Assembly (NCBI GenBank): GCA_002733215.1
Contig: NVUY01000018.1
Location: 207-64,206 of the forward strand
Direction: 5' to 3'
Length of the DNA stretch: 64,000 nucleotides
From: Sulfurovum sp.
Lineage (GTDB): Bacteria; Campylobacterota; Campylobacteria; Campylobacterales; Sulfurovaceae
Shown here: positions 1 through 9,315 of the stretch, in pieces
Layout: each line of letters starts with the position of its first letter
Position numbering within the stretch: position 1 is the stretch's first letter
The notes under the pieces: model-generated
The model's database searches: none
What the model saw: only the letters and a program-made list of their open reading frames with translations
What the model was told of the DNA's origin: nothing
Made by a program: the position numbers and the translations under genes

Positions 1-82
1 ATCTGTAAGACTACTTAGGCAGGACTAAACACTTTGAAGTATCGCACCTGCTAGTAAGTGCCGATTTGTCTTGGCACACATA
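1..82 (-). other. Structured 5' leader of a transcript leaving the window at its left edge
   Basis: Downstream of the minus-strand -10 box at 89-94 the sequence can fold. An arm at about 50-58 (minus strand ACTTACTAGCAGG) pairs with one at about 10-23 (CCTGCCTAAGTAGT) around a smaller ACTT/AAGT stem. No start codon with a ribosome binding site is visible before the edge, so this is either a long leader or a small RNA. I do not recognise the family. Confidence 0.35.
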
Positions 83-88
83 AGTCGT

Positions 89-94
89 ATTATA
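89..94 (-). promoter_or_regulatory. -10 box for the transcript leaving the left edge
   Basis: A perfect TATAAT on the minus strand with no recognisable -35, as is usual for Campylobacterota. It lies between the end of the NnrS-like gene and the structured leader and would start transcription near 82. Confidence 0.5.
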
Positions 95-107
95 GCGAAT
101 TTGTTGC

Positions 108-1295
108 TTAAGTGAGTTTTTTACCTGTGATCAAGACAGCAAAGAACTTCCATGCCCATGCTGAAAACAGTATAAGCCAAGCGATAATAGAAAGGTTGAA
201 CAGAGACATGATATCCCATCCCAACGCAGCTGCAAATGAAAGCAGTATTCGCAGGGCAACAACGACCTGAGTCCAGTAAAAAAGAAGGGTGGTTACTTTG
301 TCTGCCTGCATGGTGTTACCGGAGTGTCCCAGTGTTACACGGGTACCAAAGCCGATGAGTATGGTAAATATAAATCCAAGAAGAATGATATGGGTATCCA
401 GAGCCATAAAATAAGTGCCGCTGATCAGGGTAATAAAGTTTGCCACGGCACCCAGGAAAAAACCTATAGGTACCCAGTAAAGGGCTGTCTGCAGGATCCA
501 AAGCAGAGGGTTGGGATTGGGATATTGGAGTTTCCATCTAAGAAGTTCTTTCCCTATGACAAAAGCCAAAGCCAGATCAACGACAAAGGAAGCGTTGGTA
601 TAGATCCCTTCAAGCAGAATGTGCAGGAGCAGGAGTGAAAAAACAACTTTAAGCAATTTAGTGTTTTTCTCTACCATAGAGTGGGAGAAGAACGGTACCA
701 TACGCTGTGCCACAGAGAAAGTAAGCAAAAAGAGATAGAGGTAGACAGAGATTTCTGTAGACAGACCCATTAGTGGTTTATAAAAAAAGGCAGCAATAAG
801 AAAAAGAAAATGAGAAATTAATCCAAAACTCATGGCAAGGAGTATCCAGAAAACATCCTGTTTGTCTTCCATCGTAGTGGTTTTATATATTTTCCTCAGT
901 ACTAGAACACCCATAACATGTCCGATAAAAAGAATCACCATGGCGATCCCGGAAAAGACCGGACTTACAATACTTCCCAGCAGAAAGATGGCAGATCCCA
1001 GATAAAAAAGACTGAATATACGTATGTAAAGCGTCTTTTTTAGTGCCGGAGTAGAGGTGAATCTAGGAAAAGTCGTAAAGAGAAAAGCCAGGAATGCAGG
1101 GGTAAGCATAAGATAGGTAAGTGCATAAATATGGAAGCTCACAGCATTCACTGCAAGGTGTATGACAGCATTGTATGAGAGTAGAAATATGATCATAGTG
1201 ATGATGGCATTCACAAAAGCCAAAATGAAAAAAGGCTGATGTGGCTGAGAGAAAAAAAAGCTATGTTGTGAGTCTTCACCGAATTGCATATGCAT
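108..1295 (-). CDS. NnrS family membrane protein
   Basis: This is a very hydrophobic 395-residue protein with about 12 predicted membrane segments. Near the N-terminus is an HQPFFILAF stretch, and near residues 310-325 a GFGTRVTLGHSG stretch. Both are typical of NnrS, a heme- and copper-containing membrane protein of nitrogen-oxide metabolism that protects against nitrosative stress. The ATG at 1295 is preceded by AAGG at good spacing, and a TATAAT -10 lies at 1325-1330. It is monocistronic, and the stop lies about 14 bases from the next promoter. No nitric oxide reductase gene is nearby, so the link to NO is from family knowledge only. Confidence 0.8.
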   Translation of the reverse strand: MHMQFGEDSQHSFFFSQPHQPFFILAFVNAIITMIIFLLSYNAVIHLAVNAVSFHIYALTYLMLTPAFLAFLFTTFPRFTSTPALKKTLYIRIFSLFYLGSAIFLLGSIVSPVFSGIAMVILFIGHVMGVLVLRKIYKTTTMEDKQDVFWILLAMSFGLISHFLFLIAAFFYKPLMGLSTEISVYLYLFLLTFSVAQRMVPFFSHSMVEKNTKLLKVVFSLLLLHILLEGIYTNASFVVDLALAFVIGKELLRWKLQYPNPNPLLWILQTALYWVPIGFFLGAVANFITLISGTYFMALDTHIILLGFIFTILIGFGTRVTLGHSGNTMQADKVTTLLFYWTQVVVALRILLSFAAALGWDIMSLFNLSIIAWLILFSAWAWKFFAVLITGKKLT

Positions 1296-1324
1296 AAGTC
1301 TTACCTTTTTAATTATGGGAACTT

Positions 1325-1330
1325 ATTATA
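1325..1330 (-). promoter_or_regulatory. -10 box of the NnrS-like gene
   Basis: TATAAT on the minus strand, 30 bases upstream of the start codon, in a very AT-rich intergenic stretch. No FNR-type or NssR-type palindrome was found next to it. Confidence 0.4.
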
Positions 1331-1439
1331 ATAGCAAAAAATTATATAAATAAAATTGACACAGCGCAAGAAAAAAAGTAATTGTGCTACAAGTTAAGCA
1401 GATCAAATTTATAAAAAAATGTATATGTTCATATTTAGG

Positions 1440-1445
1440 TACAAT
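1440..1445 (+). promoter_or_regulatory. -10 box of ftsH
   Basis: TACAAT, about 33 bases upstream of the ftsH ATG. It is followed by AAAGGG as ribosome binding site at 1468-1472. No convincing -35 is present. Confidence 0.4.
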
Positions 1446-1478
1446 AGTCATATCTAATACATACCTAAAGGGTGTAAA

Positions 1479-3314
1479 ATGAAAAAAGAGCAGAATGACA
1501 GAAAAAAGTTCAAACCTTTTGCCAATATTTGGATCATTGCTATCATAGCGATGCTGGCACTTGAACTGTTTTCTTATGTTATATCACAAGGAGAGACTCA
1601 AACACTCTCTTATAGTCACTTTAAAAAGAGAGTGGAAGAAAACAGCATTAAAGAGATATGGATCAATAAAGATCAGGTTGTGGCATCTCTAAAAGTTGAA
1701 ATGGATAGAAAATCAGTTTATTTGAAGACAATACTTCCACCTTTTGAAGATAAAAGCTTTTTGGCTTTACTGGAAAAAAATCAGGTTGATATTCATTTTA
1801 AGTCCCAAAAAGAGTCAAATTTTGGACTTATGTTTATTTTATTACTGCCACTTTTCCTTTTTTTAGGATTTATGCTTTATGGTACCAAACGTATCAAAGA
1901 GCAATTAGGGGGTATGGGCGGCGGTGCATTTGATTTTATGCGTACTTCTGCAAAAAAATATGCCAAAAAAGAGATCTCTGTCACCTTTGATGATGTAGCC
2001 GGTGTTGAAAATGCGAAAATAGAGCTTTATGAAGTAGTTGATTTTTTAAAATATCCGGAGAAGTATGAAAAGATAGGTGCCAAGATCCCCAGAGGTATAC
2101 TGTTGATGGGATCTCCTGGTACAGGTAAGACACTTTTGGCAAAAGCTGTCGCAGGAGAAGCAGAGGTGCCTTTCTTTTCTATCTCTGGTTCCGAATTTGT
2201 CGAAATGTTCGTTGGCGTAGGTGCTTCAAGGGTACGGGATCTGTTTAAAAAGGCAAAAAAGGAAGCTCCTTCTATCATCTTTATTGATGAGATCGACTCT
2301 GTAGGACGAGCCAGGGGAGCTGGGGTCGGCGGTGGACATGATGAGAAAGAGCAAACCCTCAATCAGATACTGGCAGAGATGGATGGGTTTGATACTGAGG
2401 AGAAAGTTGTAGTCTTGGCAGCCACCAATCGCCCGGATGTTTTGGATTTTGCACTTATGAGACCGGGAAGATTTGATCGTAAAATAACATTGAGCTTACC
2501 GGATGTCCATGCAAGAGTGAAGATATTGCATATACATACCCGAAAAGTACGCATGGATAACAGTGTAGATATGGAAAAGATAGCCAAAATGTGTATTGGT
2601 TTCTCTGGTGCTGATTTGGCAAACCTGGTCAATGAAGCAGCGATGCATGCTGCTAGAGAAAGCCAGGAAGAAGTTTCACAAAATGATCTTTTATATGCCC
2701 GTGATCGTATCATTATGGGTGTGGAGCAGGAGTTTGTTTTGGATAAGGAAGATAAAAAAAGAGTGGCTATTCATGAGAGTGGGCATGTTCTGGCTGCACT
2801 GCTTTTGGAACATGCCGATCCCATAGAAAAAGTCTCTATCATACCTAGAGGACAGGCACTGGGTATGACAGAACAACTACCGTTAATAGAGATGAAAAAT
2901 TTCCCTCAGCCTTATCTCCTCGATAAAATAGGCGTAATGCTTGGAGGCAGGGTTGCCGAGTTGACTCTACTGGGTGATCTCTCCTCAGGTGCTGCCTCTG
3001 ACCTTAAAGAAGCAACCAACCTGGCAACACATATGGTCAGCCAATGGGGTATGAGTGAGATGCTTGGACCTGTCTATTATCAAAAAGGTGAAGAGCAAGT
3101 TTTTTTAGGACGTGAGATGGCAATGCCAAAAGACTTCTCTGAAGCAACTGCAAAATTGATCGATGATGAAGTACGAAAGATCATTAGAGAAAAAGAGAAA
3201 GAGGTTTTAAAACTCTTTAAAGAGCATAAAAAAGAGATCCTTGCTCTTTCAGGCAGATTGCTGGAAAAAGAGATGATATATGCTGAGGAGATCAAGTCTA
3301 TTGTAAATCTTTAA
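1479..3314 (+). CDS. ftsH: ATP-dependent zinc metalloprotease FtsH
   Basis: FtsH is a membrane-anchored AAA+ protease that degrades misassembled membrane proteins and selected regulators. The 611 residues show two membrane segments (about 17-35 and 113-133) enclosing a small periplasmic domain. Walker A GSPGTGKT begins near 211, Walker B FIDEID is near 267, and the second region of homology follows. The zinc-binding HESGH is near 432 and the third-ligand acidic region (SDLKEAT) near 507. All catalytic motifs are intact, and the length is close to that of E. coli FtsH (about 644). It is convergent with mtfA, and the two 3' ends overlap by 17 bases. The gene appears monocistronic. Confidence 0.95.
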   Translation: MKKEQNDRKKFKPFANIWIIAIIAMLALELFSYVISQGETQTLSYSHFKKRVEENSIKEIWINKDQVVASLKVEMDRKSVYLKTILPPFEDKSFLALLEKNQVDIHFKSQKESNFGLMFILLLPLFLFLGFMLYGTKRIKEQLGGMGGGAFDFMRTSAKKYAKKEISVTFDDVAGVENAKIELYEVVDFLKYPEKYEKIGAKIPRGILLMGSPGTGKTLLAKAVAGEAEVPFFSISGSEFVEMFVGVGASRVRDLFKKAKKEAPSIIFIDEIDSVGRARGAGVGGGHDEKEQTLNQILAEMDGFDTEEKVVVLAATNRPDVLDFALMRPGRFDRKITLSLPDVHARVKILHIHTRKVRMDNSVDMEKIAKMCIGFSGADLANLVNEAAMHAARESQEEVSQNDLLYARDRIIMGVEQEFVLDKEDKKRVAIHESGHVLAALLLEHADPIEKVSIIPRGQALGMTEQLPLIEMKNFPQPYLLDKIGVMLGGRVAELTLLGDLSSGAASDLKEATNLATHMVSQWGMSEMLGPVYYQKGEEQVFLGREMAMPKDFSEATAKLIDDEVRKIIREKEKEVLKLFKEHKKEILALSGRLLEKEMIYAEEIKSIVNL

Positions 3315-4143
3315 ATAAAGCTTGTGTATCAAGTCTATAAAAGAGTTTGAGTTCCTGATAAATATCCGGAAAAGTTGTTTTGAGTGCCTGGGGTGTTTGA
3401 AAAAAGCGTTCGCTGCATACGGCAAAGAACTCTGCTTCATTCTTTAAGGCATATTCTCCTAAAAGTATAAATCCTTCAGAGCTTAAGCCTTTGTTTGATC
3501 GCTCTTTTAATGTGTCAAATGCTTGAGAAAATACCTTAGACCAGATTTGGTAACGTGATCCTTCCAACACCGGTGTGCCGTCTGCCTGACCATCTTCAAA
3601 ATCCAACTCATGGGCAAACTCATGGATGATGACATTCTCTTTTTCATTTTGTACTATATCTTGCTGTATATCCTGCCAGGAGAGGACCACTGTACCATTG
3701 GTAGATTGCCCTTCCAGGATAGAGGTTTCATGATGTGTAATGCCGCCACTGTTATGTGTTTCGTGTATAATAAAGTGTTCCGGATATACAATGATCGTGC
3801 TGACATGGTCTTTTTCTCCAGGGTCAAAGCCAAGACGCATCAAAGAAGCATAAAATGCAATAATGACTTTGATTTCATCATTGAGGGTCATTCTCGCGCC
3901 CATGAACTCTTTTTGATCTATAAAGAGCAAGATCAGAAAATGGATCTTCTCTTTCTCTTCAAATGGTAATATTTTATATTGGGGTATATTTTCAAGTATG
4001 GAGGTATAGGATCCTGGAAATGCTCTGGCCTCTATTTTTTTATAAAGTTGCATGCGACGAAAAAACTGTAAGCCTTTCCAAAAAAGGAAGAGTGCAAGTA
4101 AAGTAAAAAGAAGTGTAATTAAAAGTAAATAATAATTCATCAT
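3298..4143 (-). CDS. mtfA: Zinc-dependent peptidase, MtfA (M90) family
   Basis: The 281-residue protein has one N-terminal membrane segment (about 3-22) and a metallopeptidase domain with HEFAH near 174-178. This matches the M90 family, whose E. coli member MtfA is a soluble aminopeptidase that binds the Mlc repressor. Here the N-terminal anchor would tether the enzyme to the inner membrane. The ATG at 4143 is followed directly by a second ATG, and either could be used. The 3' end overlaps ftsH. The gene lies 45 bases downstream of the SYLF gene in the same direction, so co-transcription is likely. No Mlc homologue is seen in the window, and the substrate is unknown. Confidence 0.82.
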   Translation of the reverse strand: MMNYYLLLITLLFTLLALFLFWKGLQFFRRMQLYKKIEARAFPGSYTSILENIPQYKILPFEEKEKIHFLILLFIDQKEFMGARMTLNDEIKVIIAFYASLMRLGFDPGEKDHVSTIIVYPEHFIIHETHNSGGITHHETSILEGQSTNGTVVLSWQDIQQDIVQNEKENVIIHEFAHELDFEDGQADGTPVLEGSRYQIWSKVFSQAFDTLKERSNKGLSSEGFILLGEYALKNEAEFFAVCSERFFQTPQALKTTFPDIYQELKLFYRLDTQALFKDLQ

Positions 4144-4155
4144 GGAGTGTTTGAT

Positions 4156-4179
4156 CCTTCCCGGGCTTTTTTGGGAAGG
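4156..4179. terminator. Hairpin between the SYLF gene and mtfA
   Basis: CCTTCCC and GGGAAGG arms with a T-rich 10-base loop lie between the two genes. There is no downstream U-tract on the minus strand, so this is more likely a partial terminator or a processing stem than a full intrinsic terminator. Confidence 0.3.
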
Positions 4180-4188
4180 GTGGTTATG

Positions 4189-4761
4189 CTATTTTTTATT
4201 TAGAGTCTCGTTTTTTTTGATCCTCTTGAATTTAGTACCTTCCATGGTGTAACTGCCCATGAGTCCTTTGGAATCAAAGACAAAAGCAACCATGGAATCT
4301 TTGTAGTCACTATCAACAAGTTCCTCTTTTGAATTCCATTCTGCTACGACGATCTTAGCATTCATTTTAGCATTCGCTTCCCACTCATCCTCATCCATGA
4401 GAAATTTATCTAGTGCTGCATCAGAAGTGAAAGCAATGATCATCGAATACTCCTGTGCACCCATTTGAAGTCCGACAGATGCTGAAGTCATACGATAGTA
4501 TCCCAGAGTCTTTCTTCCTTTTCTAAGTACACCTTCAGCATATTTGCCACCTATAAAAAATCCTGCTTCTCTGATCTCTGGAAATACAAGAAATGCTTTG
4601 GATTTAACCAAAAATGCATCTCCGCCTTTTACTTCATCAATAAATTTATTGATAGCCATATTTGAATCATGATCCAGTGATTTAGCAGATTTTGCCATAG
4701 AAAAAGTACTAAACCCTACAAGTAGAGCAAGTAGCAAAGCTTTATATTTAAATGTTTTCAT
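4189..4761 (-). CDS. SYLF (Ysc84-related) lipid-binding domain protein, exported
   Basis: A 190-residue protein with a clear signal peptide (residues 1-23, cut after FSMA). The rest matches the SYLF/Ysc84 fold: an early FLVFPEIREAGFFIGGKYAEGVL segment, a middle segment with SVGLQMGAQEYSMIIAF and a C-terminal segment beginning MVAFVFDSKGLMG. The family binds phosphoinositides in eukaryotes. The bacterial exported members are uncharacterised envelope proteins. A TATAAT -10 on the minus strand at 4789-4794 lies 28 bases upstream of the start. It probably forms a two-gene unit with mtfA. Confidence 0.75.
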   Translation of the reverse strand: MKTFKYKALLLALLVGFSTFSMAKSAKSLDHDSNMAINKFIDEVKGGDAFLVKSKAFLVFPEIREAGFFIGGKYAEGVLRKGRKTLGYYRMTSASVGLQMGAQEYSMIIAFTSDAALDKFLMDEDEWEANAKMNAKIVVAEWNSKEELVDSDYKDSMVAFVFDSKGLMGSYTMEGTKFKRIKKNETLNKK

Positions 4762-4922
4762 ATTTCATCCTTATGTTAAATATGATTTATTATAACATAC
4801 AAAGTAAAGCATATACTGTTATATTTTATTATCATTGAAAATTAAGATGAAGTGTTTTTTATTTTCTCACTATTAAGTGTTATGTATAGGGTAGGTTTGT
4901 TCTGGAAGTAGTGATATGTATC

Positions 4923-4944
4923 ATCCCCGTTACTATACGGGGAT
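4923..4944 (-). terminator. Hairpin downstream of the DEAD-box helicase
   Basis: Perfect 8-base arms ATCCCCGT/ACGGGGAT with a 6-base loop, 21 bases after the helicase stop codon. The T-run lies on the upstream side in the minus direction, so it is not a classical intrinsic terminator. It may protect the 3' end of the mRNA. Confidence 0.4.
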
Positions 4945-4965
4945 AAAAAAGTAAGATAGAGAGGA

Positions 4966-6471
4966 TTAGTTTCTACTACCCTGACCACCATTACGGCTAT
5001 CACGACCACCACCTGAGCGACCACCTCTATCTCCTCCACCTGAACGTCCGTTACGACCGTGTCTGCTACCACCACCGCCACTTCTACTTCCACGGTTGTT
5101 ACGCCCACGGTTACGACCGCCACCGCCTCCGCCGCCACGGTTCTGCATCGCTCTTTCGATGAGAAGCTCTATCTCTTCAAGACCAAGACCGATGTTGTCT
5201 TTTCCTTTTACAAAACTCTCTTCCTGTACCAAAGAAGCAAGAAGATGTGCGATGGTGACAATGTCCAGGTCATGTTGAAGTGTCTTCACAAGGTTGATGG
5301 CATTTTCTGTTACTTTTGTTTCAGCGATCTTCGCGATAAGCTCATCTGCACGGTTGTTCTGTACTTCCATACGGGTAGGGATCACTTGAGTGACAAGCTT
5401 TGCACCTACATCTTTTTCAATACGTTTAATGGTTCTAAGTTCATTTGGGCTCACAAGTGTGATCGCCTCACCAGTCTTGCCGGCACGACCTGTACGACCG
5501 ATACGGTGCACATAAGACTCAGAGTCAAAAGGGATGTGGTAGTTGAATACATGTGTGACATCATTGACATCAAGACCACGAGCCGCAACATCGGTTGCGA
5601 TGAAGATGTCAATGCCGCCTTGTTTAAATGCTCGTATGGTTACTTCTCTTTGCTTTTGCTCCATGTCTCCGTGAAGACCGGATACTTTAAATCCTTGTGC
5701 TGTCATGTGTGCTACAAGTCTGTCTACTTCTTTTTTCATACGACAGAAAATAATACATTTGTTAGGGTTCTTGTAATCAATAAGTCTTACAAGTGCATCA
5801 TCTCTTTCTCTCTCCTGTACCACGTAGTAAAGTTGGGTAATGTTAGTATTTGTACTTTCAGATTTGGTAATAGAAACAGTTTTAGGGCTATTTAAAATTT
5901 GTTCTGCAAGTTTACGTATACCTTTTGGCATTGTTGCTGAGAACATCAGTGTTTGACGCTCTTTAGGAAGGAAAGTAAAGATGTTTTTGATCTCATCGAG
6001 GAAACCCATGTCAAGCATTTCATCTGCCTCATCAAGTACAACAAACTTAGGGTTGATCTTGATCTTGCCGGACATAAGAAGATCTTGAAGTCTACCCGGT
6101 GTAGCAACCACGACAGACGCCTGTTTGATACGGTCAATTTGCTTACCATACGGTGTACCTCCATATACTGTAGCAGTTTTAAGACCGGACTTTTGACCAA
6201 AACGGAAAAGTTCATCAGATACTTGCATAGCAAGCTCACGTGTAGGAACGATAACAAGTCCCTCTACAGAACCGTCAGCTTTCATCATAGACATGATAGG
6301 GAGACCAAAGGCAGCAGTTTTACCTGTACCTGTTTGTGCTTGTGCAATGATATCATGACCTTCCAGTATCAAAGGTATGGCGTCTTTTTGAACCGGAGAC
6401 GGTTCTGTAAATCCTGCGTCTGTTATAGCCGCTTGAATAGTGTCTTTTAAATTAAAATCAGTAAATTTCAT
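4966..6471 (-). CDS. DEAD-box ATP-dependent RNA helicase with Gly/Arg-rich tail
   Basis: The 501-residue protein has the complete DEAD-box core. It opens with the Q-motif region (FTDFNL...), followed by AQTGTGKT near 45, PTRELA near 75, DEAD near 150, SAT near 182 and HRIGRTGRAG near 330. The last 60 residues are almost only Gly, Arg, Ser and Asn, an RGG-like low-complexity tail that would bind RNA and could drive condensation. Bacterial members (DeaD/RhlE/CsdA) unwind mRNA and rRNA structures, notably in the cold. No C-terminal DbpA-type domain is visible. The ~195-nt leader upstream suggests post-transcriptional control of the kind seen in cold-induced genes. Confidence 0.92.
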   Translation of the reverse strand: MKFTDFNLKDTIQAAITDAGFTEPSPVQKDAIPLILEGHDIIAQAQTGTGKTAAFGLPIMSMMKADGSVEGLVIVPTRELAMQVSDELFRFGQKSGLKTATVYGGTPYGKQIDRIKQASVVVATPGRLQDLLMSGKIKINPKFVVLDEADEMLDMGFLDEIKNIFTFLPKERQTLMFSATMPKGIRKLAEQILNSPKTVSITKSESTNTNITQLYYVVQERERDDALVRLIDYKNPNKCIIFCRMKKEVDRLVAHMTAQGFKVSGLHGDMEQKQREVTIRAFKQGGIDIFIATDVAARGLDVNDVTHVFNYHIPFDSESYVHRIGRTGRAGKTGEAITLVSPNELRTIKRIEKDVGAKLVTQVIPTRMEVQNNRADELIAKIAETKVTENAINLVKTLQHDLDIVTIAHLLASLVQEESFVKGKDNIGLGLEEIELLIERAMQNRGGGGGGGRNRGRNNRGSRSGGGGSRHGRNGRSGGGDRGGRSGGGRDSRNGGQGSRN

Positions 6472-6666
6472 ATGTTATTTCTTTATGTTGTTATTGTAGT
6501 GGGGTGATAAAATCTTGGCAATAGAACGGTTCTAAAGTTACAAGTGGTTATATTAAACCCTGTCTTATGCAACTTGATACCAAACTATCACACGTCTAAG
6601 CGTGGAAAATCGAGGAGATTGACTCTCTCTCATAAAAGGAGTTTAGTACTCTCTTGCAGAAAAGTT
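6472..6666 (-). promoter_or_regulatory. Long untranslated leader of the helicase mRNA
   Basis: The only good minus-strand -10 upstream of the helicase is TATAAT at 6672-6677, which would leave about 195 nt of leader. The leader contains short hairpins, including CACG-N6-CGTG at about 6588-6601. It also holds a possible 22-codon upstream reading frame at 6565-6633. Long structured leaders are known for cold-shock helicases, and cold control here is inference. The rest of the gap to 6858 is AT-rich and holds only the promoter region of the next gene. Confidence 0.4.
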
Positions 6667-6671
6667 CGGAA

Positions 6672-6677
6672 TTATAG
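6672..6677 (-). promoter_or_regulatory. -10 box of the DEAD-box helicase
   Basis: TATAAT on the minus strand about 200 bases upstream of the helicase start. No comparable -10 lies closer to the gene. Confidence 0.45.
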
Positions 6678-6858
6678 CCAAATAAATCGGATAAAGATAG
6701 GGTTATATTAAATTCTTATATTTTTTTAAACAATTTATTATATTCTTCAACGCAAAAAATAATGAATATAATAAAAAATTAATCATTAACTATTATCTGG
6801 GAAATATGGTAGAATAATATAACCCATAAAATATTATGATGATTGGAGGGTGATTATT

Positions 6859-9315
6859 GTGCGAAATATGAAACTTTTCTTACTTTTTTCATTTTTTCTC
6901 TTTATAGTAATAAGTTACAAAACCTATGAACAATATAATCACATAAAAGAAACCCAAAAACTTATTGTCCTTAATGAGAGCCAGTCACTTGCAGCTTTCA
7001 TATCTTCTTTTCGCCAAACCTATCAAGACGCTTTCCTTGCCAACCATATTGAGGTTAATAAAAAAACCATCAATCTGCTCCCGGTGAAAACCATTTCAGA
7101 GATCTCTGAGCGTTTTTCATCAAGTATAGAAGGCGATATTGTGATACGTACTGTTTCAGACCGTCCCCGAAATAGTAAAAATATGGCCAATACTTTTGAA
7201 CAGAAGATGATCCAGTATTTTAAAGATCACCCAAAAGAAAAAGAAAGTTTTTTGCAGGAAGAAGATGCTTTTTATTATACCCAGCCTCTTCGTATCAAAG
7301 AGTCTTGTCTTCAGTGTCACGGTAAACGGGAAGATGCCATACTCAGTATACGTGATCAGTACTCTACTGCCTATGATTATAAACTTGGTGAGATTCGGGG
7401 CTTGTTAAATATAGAGATCAAAAAACGTGATTTTTTCGCAGGAATGTATGCGGATTTTACCAATACGCTTCTAAGTAGGATCCTTCTCTATATGGTTTTT
7501 TTGATCATTATTTATCTGTTGATCCGGGAGATACGCCAGCAGGAAGAGCAATATACACGAGATCTTGAAATAGATATAAAGAGAAAAACCAATGAGATAA
7601 TAAAACAAAAAGACACTTTTGAAACCCTGTTTGAGAAATCAGCAGATGGTATTTTGATCATAGATAACGGTAAGTTCATCCAATGTAATGAGAAGATCGT
7701 TGAGATGCTGCATTATGATTCTAAAGATGATATGCTCAATGTACGCCCCTCTGAACTCTCTCCGGAATTTCAGCCAGACGGTCGAAGATCAGATGAAAAA
7801 GCTGAAGAGATGATCAACATTGCTATAAAAAACGGTACGCATCAATTTGAGTGGGTACATTCCAAAGCCAACGGTAAAAACTTTGTGACGGAAGTAACCT
7901 TGACTTCAATTACCTTAAATAACCGCAATGTACTTCATGTGATCTGGAGAGATATTTCAGAAAAGAATAAAGTGCAGCAGGAACTTCTAAAACAAAAAGA
8001 TATCTTGGATTACCAGGCACATCATGACGGATTGACAGGTTTGCCAAATCGTGTGCTTTTCAATGATCGTTTGGAGCATGGCATTGAACTTGCACAACGT
8101 CACAGTATGAAGCTGGCACTCTTTTTTATTGACCTTGATTATTTTAAACAGATCAATGACTCATTGGGTCATCAAATTGGCGACAGAGTCCTCATAGCTG
8201 TTGCAGAGCGTTTAAAAGCCAAGATCAGGAATGAAGATACTTTGGCTCGTTTGGGTGGTGATGAATTTACCATTATCATGGAAGATCTCAAAGATGTAAA
8301 AGATGCTTCACTTTTGGCCCACAAGATACAAAAGGTCTTGGAGCAACCTATCCACATTGAAGGTCATACACTCTATATCTCCTGCAGTATGGGTATCTCT
8401 CTCTATCCTCAAGATGATACCGATGCAAATAATCTTATCAAATATGCTGATGCAGCGATGTATAAAGCCAAAGAAGAGGGACGTAACAATTTCCAGTTTT
8501 ATGCTTCTGAAATGACAGAATTTGCTCTGGAACGTATGCTTATGAAAAGCTCTTTGCGGGATGCCATCGATAATAAAGAATTTATCCTTTACTACCAACC
8601 GCAGGTAGATGCCACTACAGGAAAACTTACAGGGATGGAAGCGTTGATACGCTGGCAGCATCCGAAGATGGGATTACTACATCCCCGAAAGTTTATTACT
8701 TTGGCGGAAGAGAGCGGTTTGATCGTGGAGATAGATCGATGGGTCATGACTACTGCCATGAAACAGATGACTCAATGGTATCATGAAGGCTTGGAAGCTG
8801 GTGTACTGGCACTCAACCTTTCCATGAGACAATTAAGGTCTGATGATTTCATAGACATACTTGAGGAAAGTTTTAAGAGAGCAGAATTTAAACCTGAATG
8901 GCTGGAGTTTGAAGTGACTGAAGGTGAAGTGATGAAAAAACCTGAAGAGAGTATTATGAAACTCGAAGAGATCAGCGGTATGGGTATTAATATTACGATA
9001 GATGATTTTGGCACAGGTTATTCTTCTTTGGCATACTTAAAACGATTACCGGTCTCAAAGCTCAAGATAGATCAATCTTTTATAGAAGGACTTCCTGATG
9101 ACAAAGAAGATGCTGCGATTGTAAAAGCCATTATAGCACTTGCTGAAAGCCTTGGTCTTGATCTGATCGCAGAAGGTGTGGAGACAGATGCACAAAAAGA
9201 ATTTCTTCTAGCCTCCGGTTGTAACCATATACAAGGGCACTACTATTCTGAAGCAATTTCAGCAGCAGAGGTAGAAAAGAAGTATTTTGGCACTTCTGAT
9301 CATACTAAGCGTTAA
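6859..9315 (+). CDS. Heme-type (Tll0287-like/DUF3365) sensor with PAS, GGDEF and EAL domains
   Basis: A membrane c-di-GMP enzyme. A membrane segment (about 4-22) and a periplasmic Tll0287-like domain carrying CLQCH (C150, C153, H154), a covalent c-type heme site, come first. They are followed by a second membrane segment near 205-225 and a PAS domain near 255-370. Next comes GGDEF with intact GGDEF at about 466, preceded by the RNED product-inhibition site. The EAL domain starts near 580, with EAL at 594, DDFGTGYSS and EGVE all present, so both synthesis and hydrolysis look possible. Heme suggests redox, O2 or NO sensing. The GTG at 6859 is preferred because GGAGGG ends 8 bases before it; a GTG at 6850 and an ATG at 6868 are in frame. 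Confidence 0.88.
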   Translation: MRNMKLFLLFSFFLFIVISYKTYEQYNHIKETQKLIVLNESQSLAAFISSFRQTYQDAFLANHIEVNKKTINLLPVKTISEISERFSSSIEGDIVIRTVSDRPRNSKNMANTFEQKMIQYFKDHPKEKESFLQEEDAFYYTQPLRIKESCLQCHGKREDAILSIRDQYSTAYDYKLGEIRGLLNIEIKKRDFFAGMYADFTNTLLSRILLYMVFLIIIYLLIREIRQQEEQYTRDLEIDIKRKTNEIIKQKDTFETLFEKSADGILIIDNGKFIQCNEKIVEMLHYDSKDDMLNVRPSELSPEFQPDGRRSDEKAEEMINIAIKNGTHQFEWVHSKANGKNFVTEVTLTSITLNNRNVLHVIWRDISEKNKVQQELLKQKDILDYQAHHDGLTGLPNRVLFNDRLEHGIELAQRHSMKLALFFIDLDYFKQINDSLGHQIGDRVLIAVAERLKAKIRNEDTLARLGGDEFTIIMEDLKDVKDASLLAHKIQKVLEQPIHIEGHTLYISCSMGISLYPQDDTDANNLIKYADAAMYKAKEEGRNNFQFYASEMTEFALERMLMKSSLRDAIDNKEFILYYQPQVDATTGKLTGMEALIRWQHPKMGLLHPRKFITLAEESGLIVEIDRWVMTTAMKQMTQWYHEGLEAGVLALNLSMRQLRSDDFIDILEESFKRAEFKPEWLEFEVTEGEVMKKPEESIMKLEEISGMGINITIDDFGTGYSSLAYLKRLPVSKLKIDQSFIEGLPDDKEDAAIVKAIIALAESLGLDLIAEGVETDAQKEFLLASGCNHIQGHYYSEAISAAEVEKKYFGTSDHTKR

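Noticed and set aside
4842-5138. Open frame coding a Val/Ala-rich protein opposite the end of the helicase
   Set aside because: It is a shifted reading of the Gly/Arg-rich helicase tail on the same strand. The repetitive composition is a frame artefact and it has no ribosome binding site.
5059-5895. 278-codon plus-strand frame antisense to the helicase
   Set aside because: The helicase frame has all family motifs, while the antisense product is rich in Cys, Phe and Thr and matches nothing I recognise.
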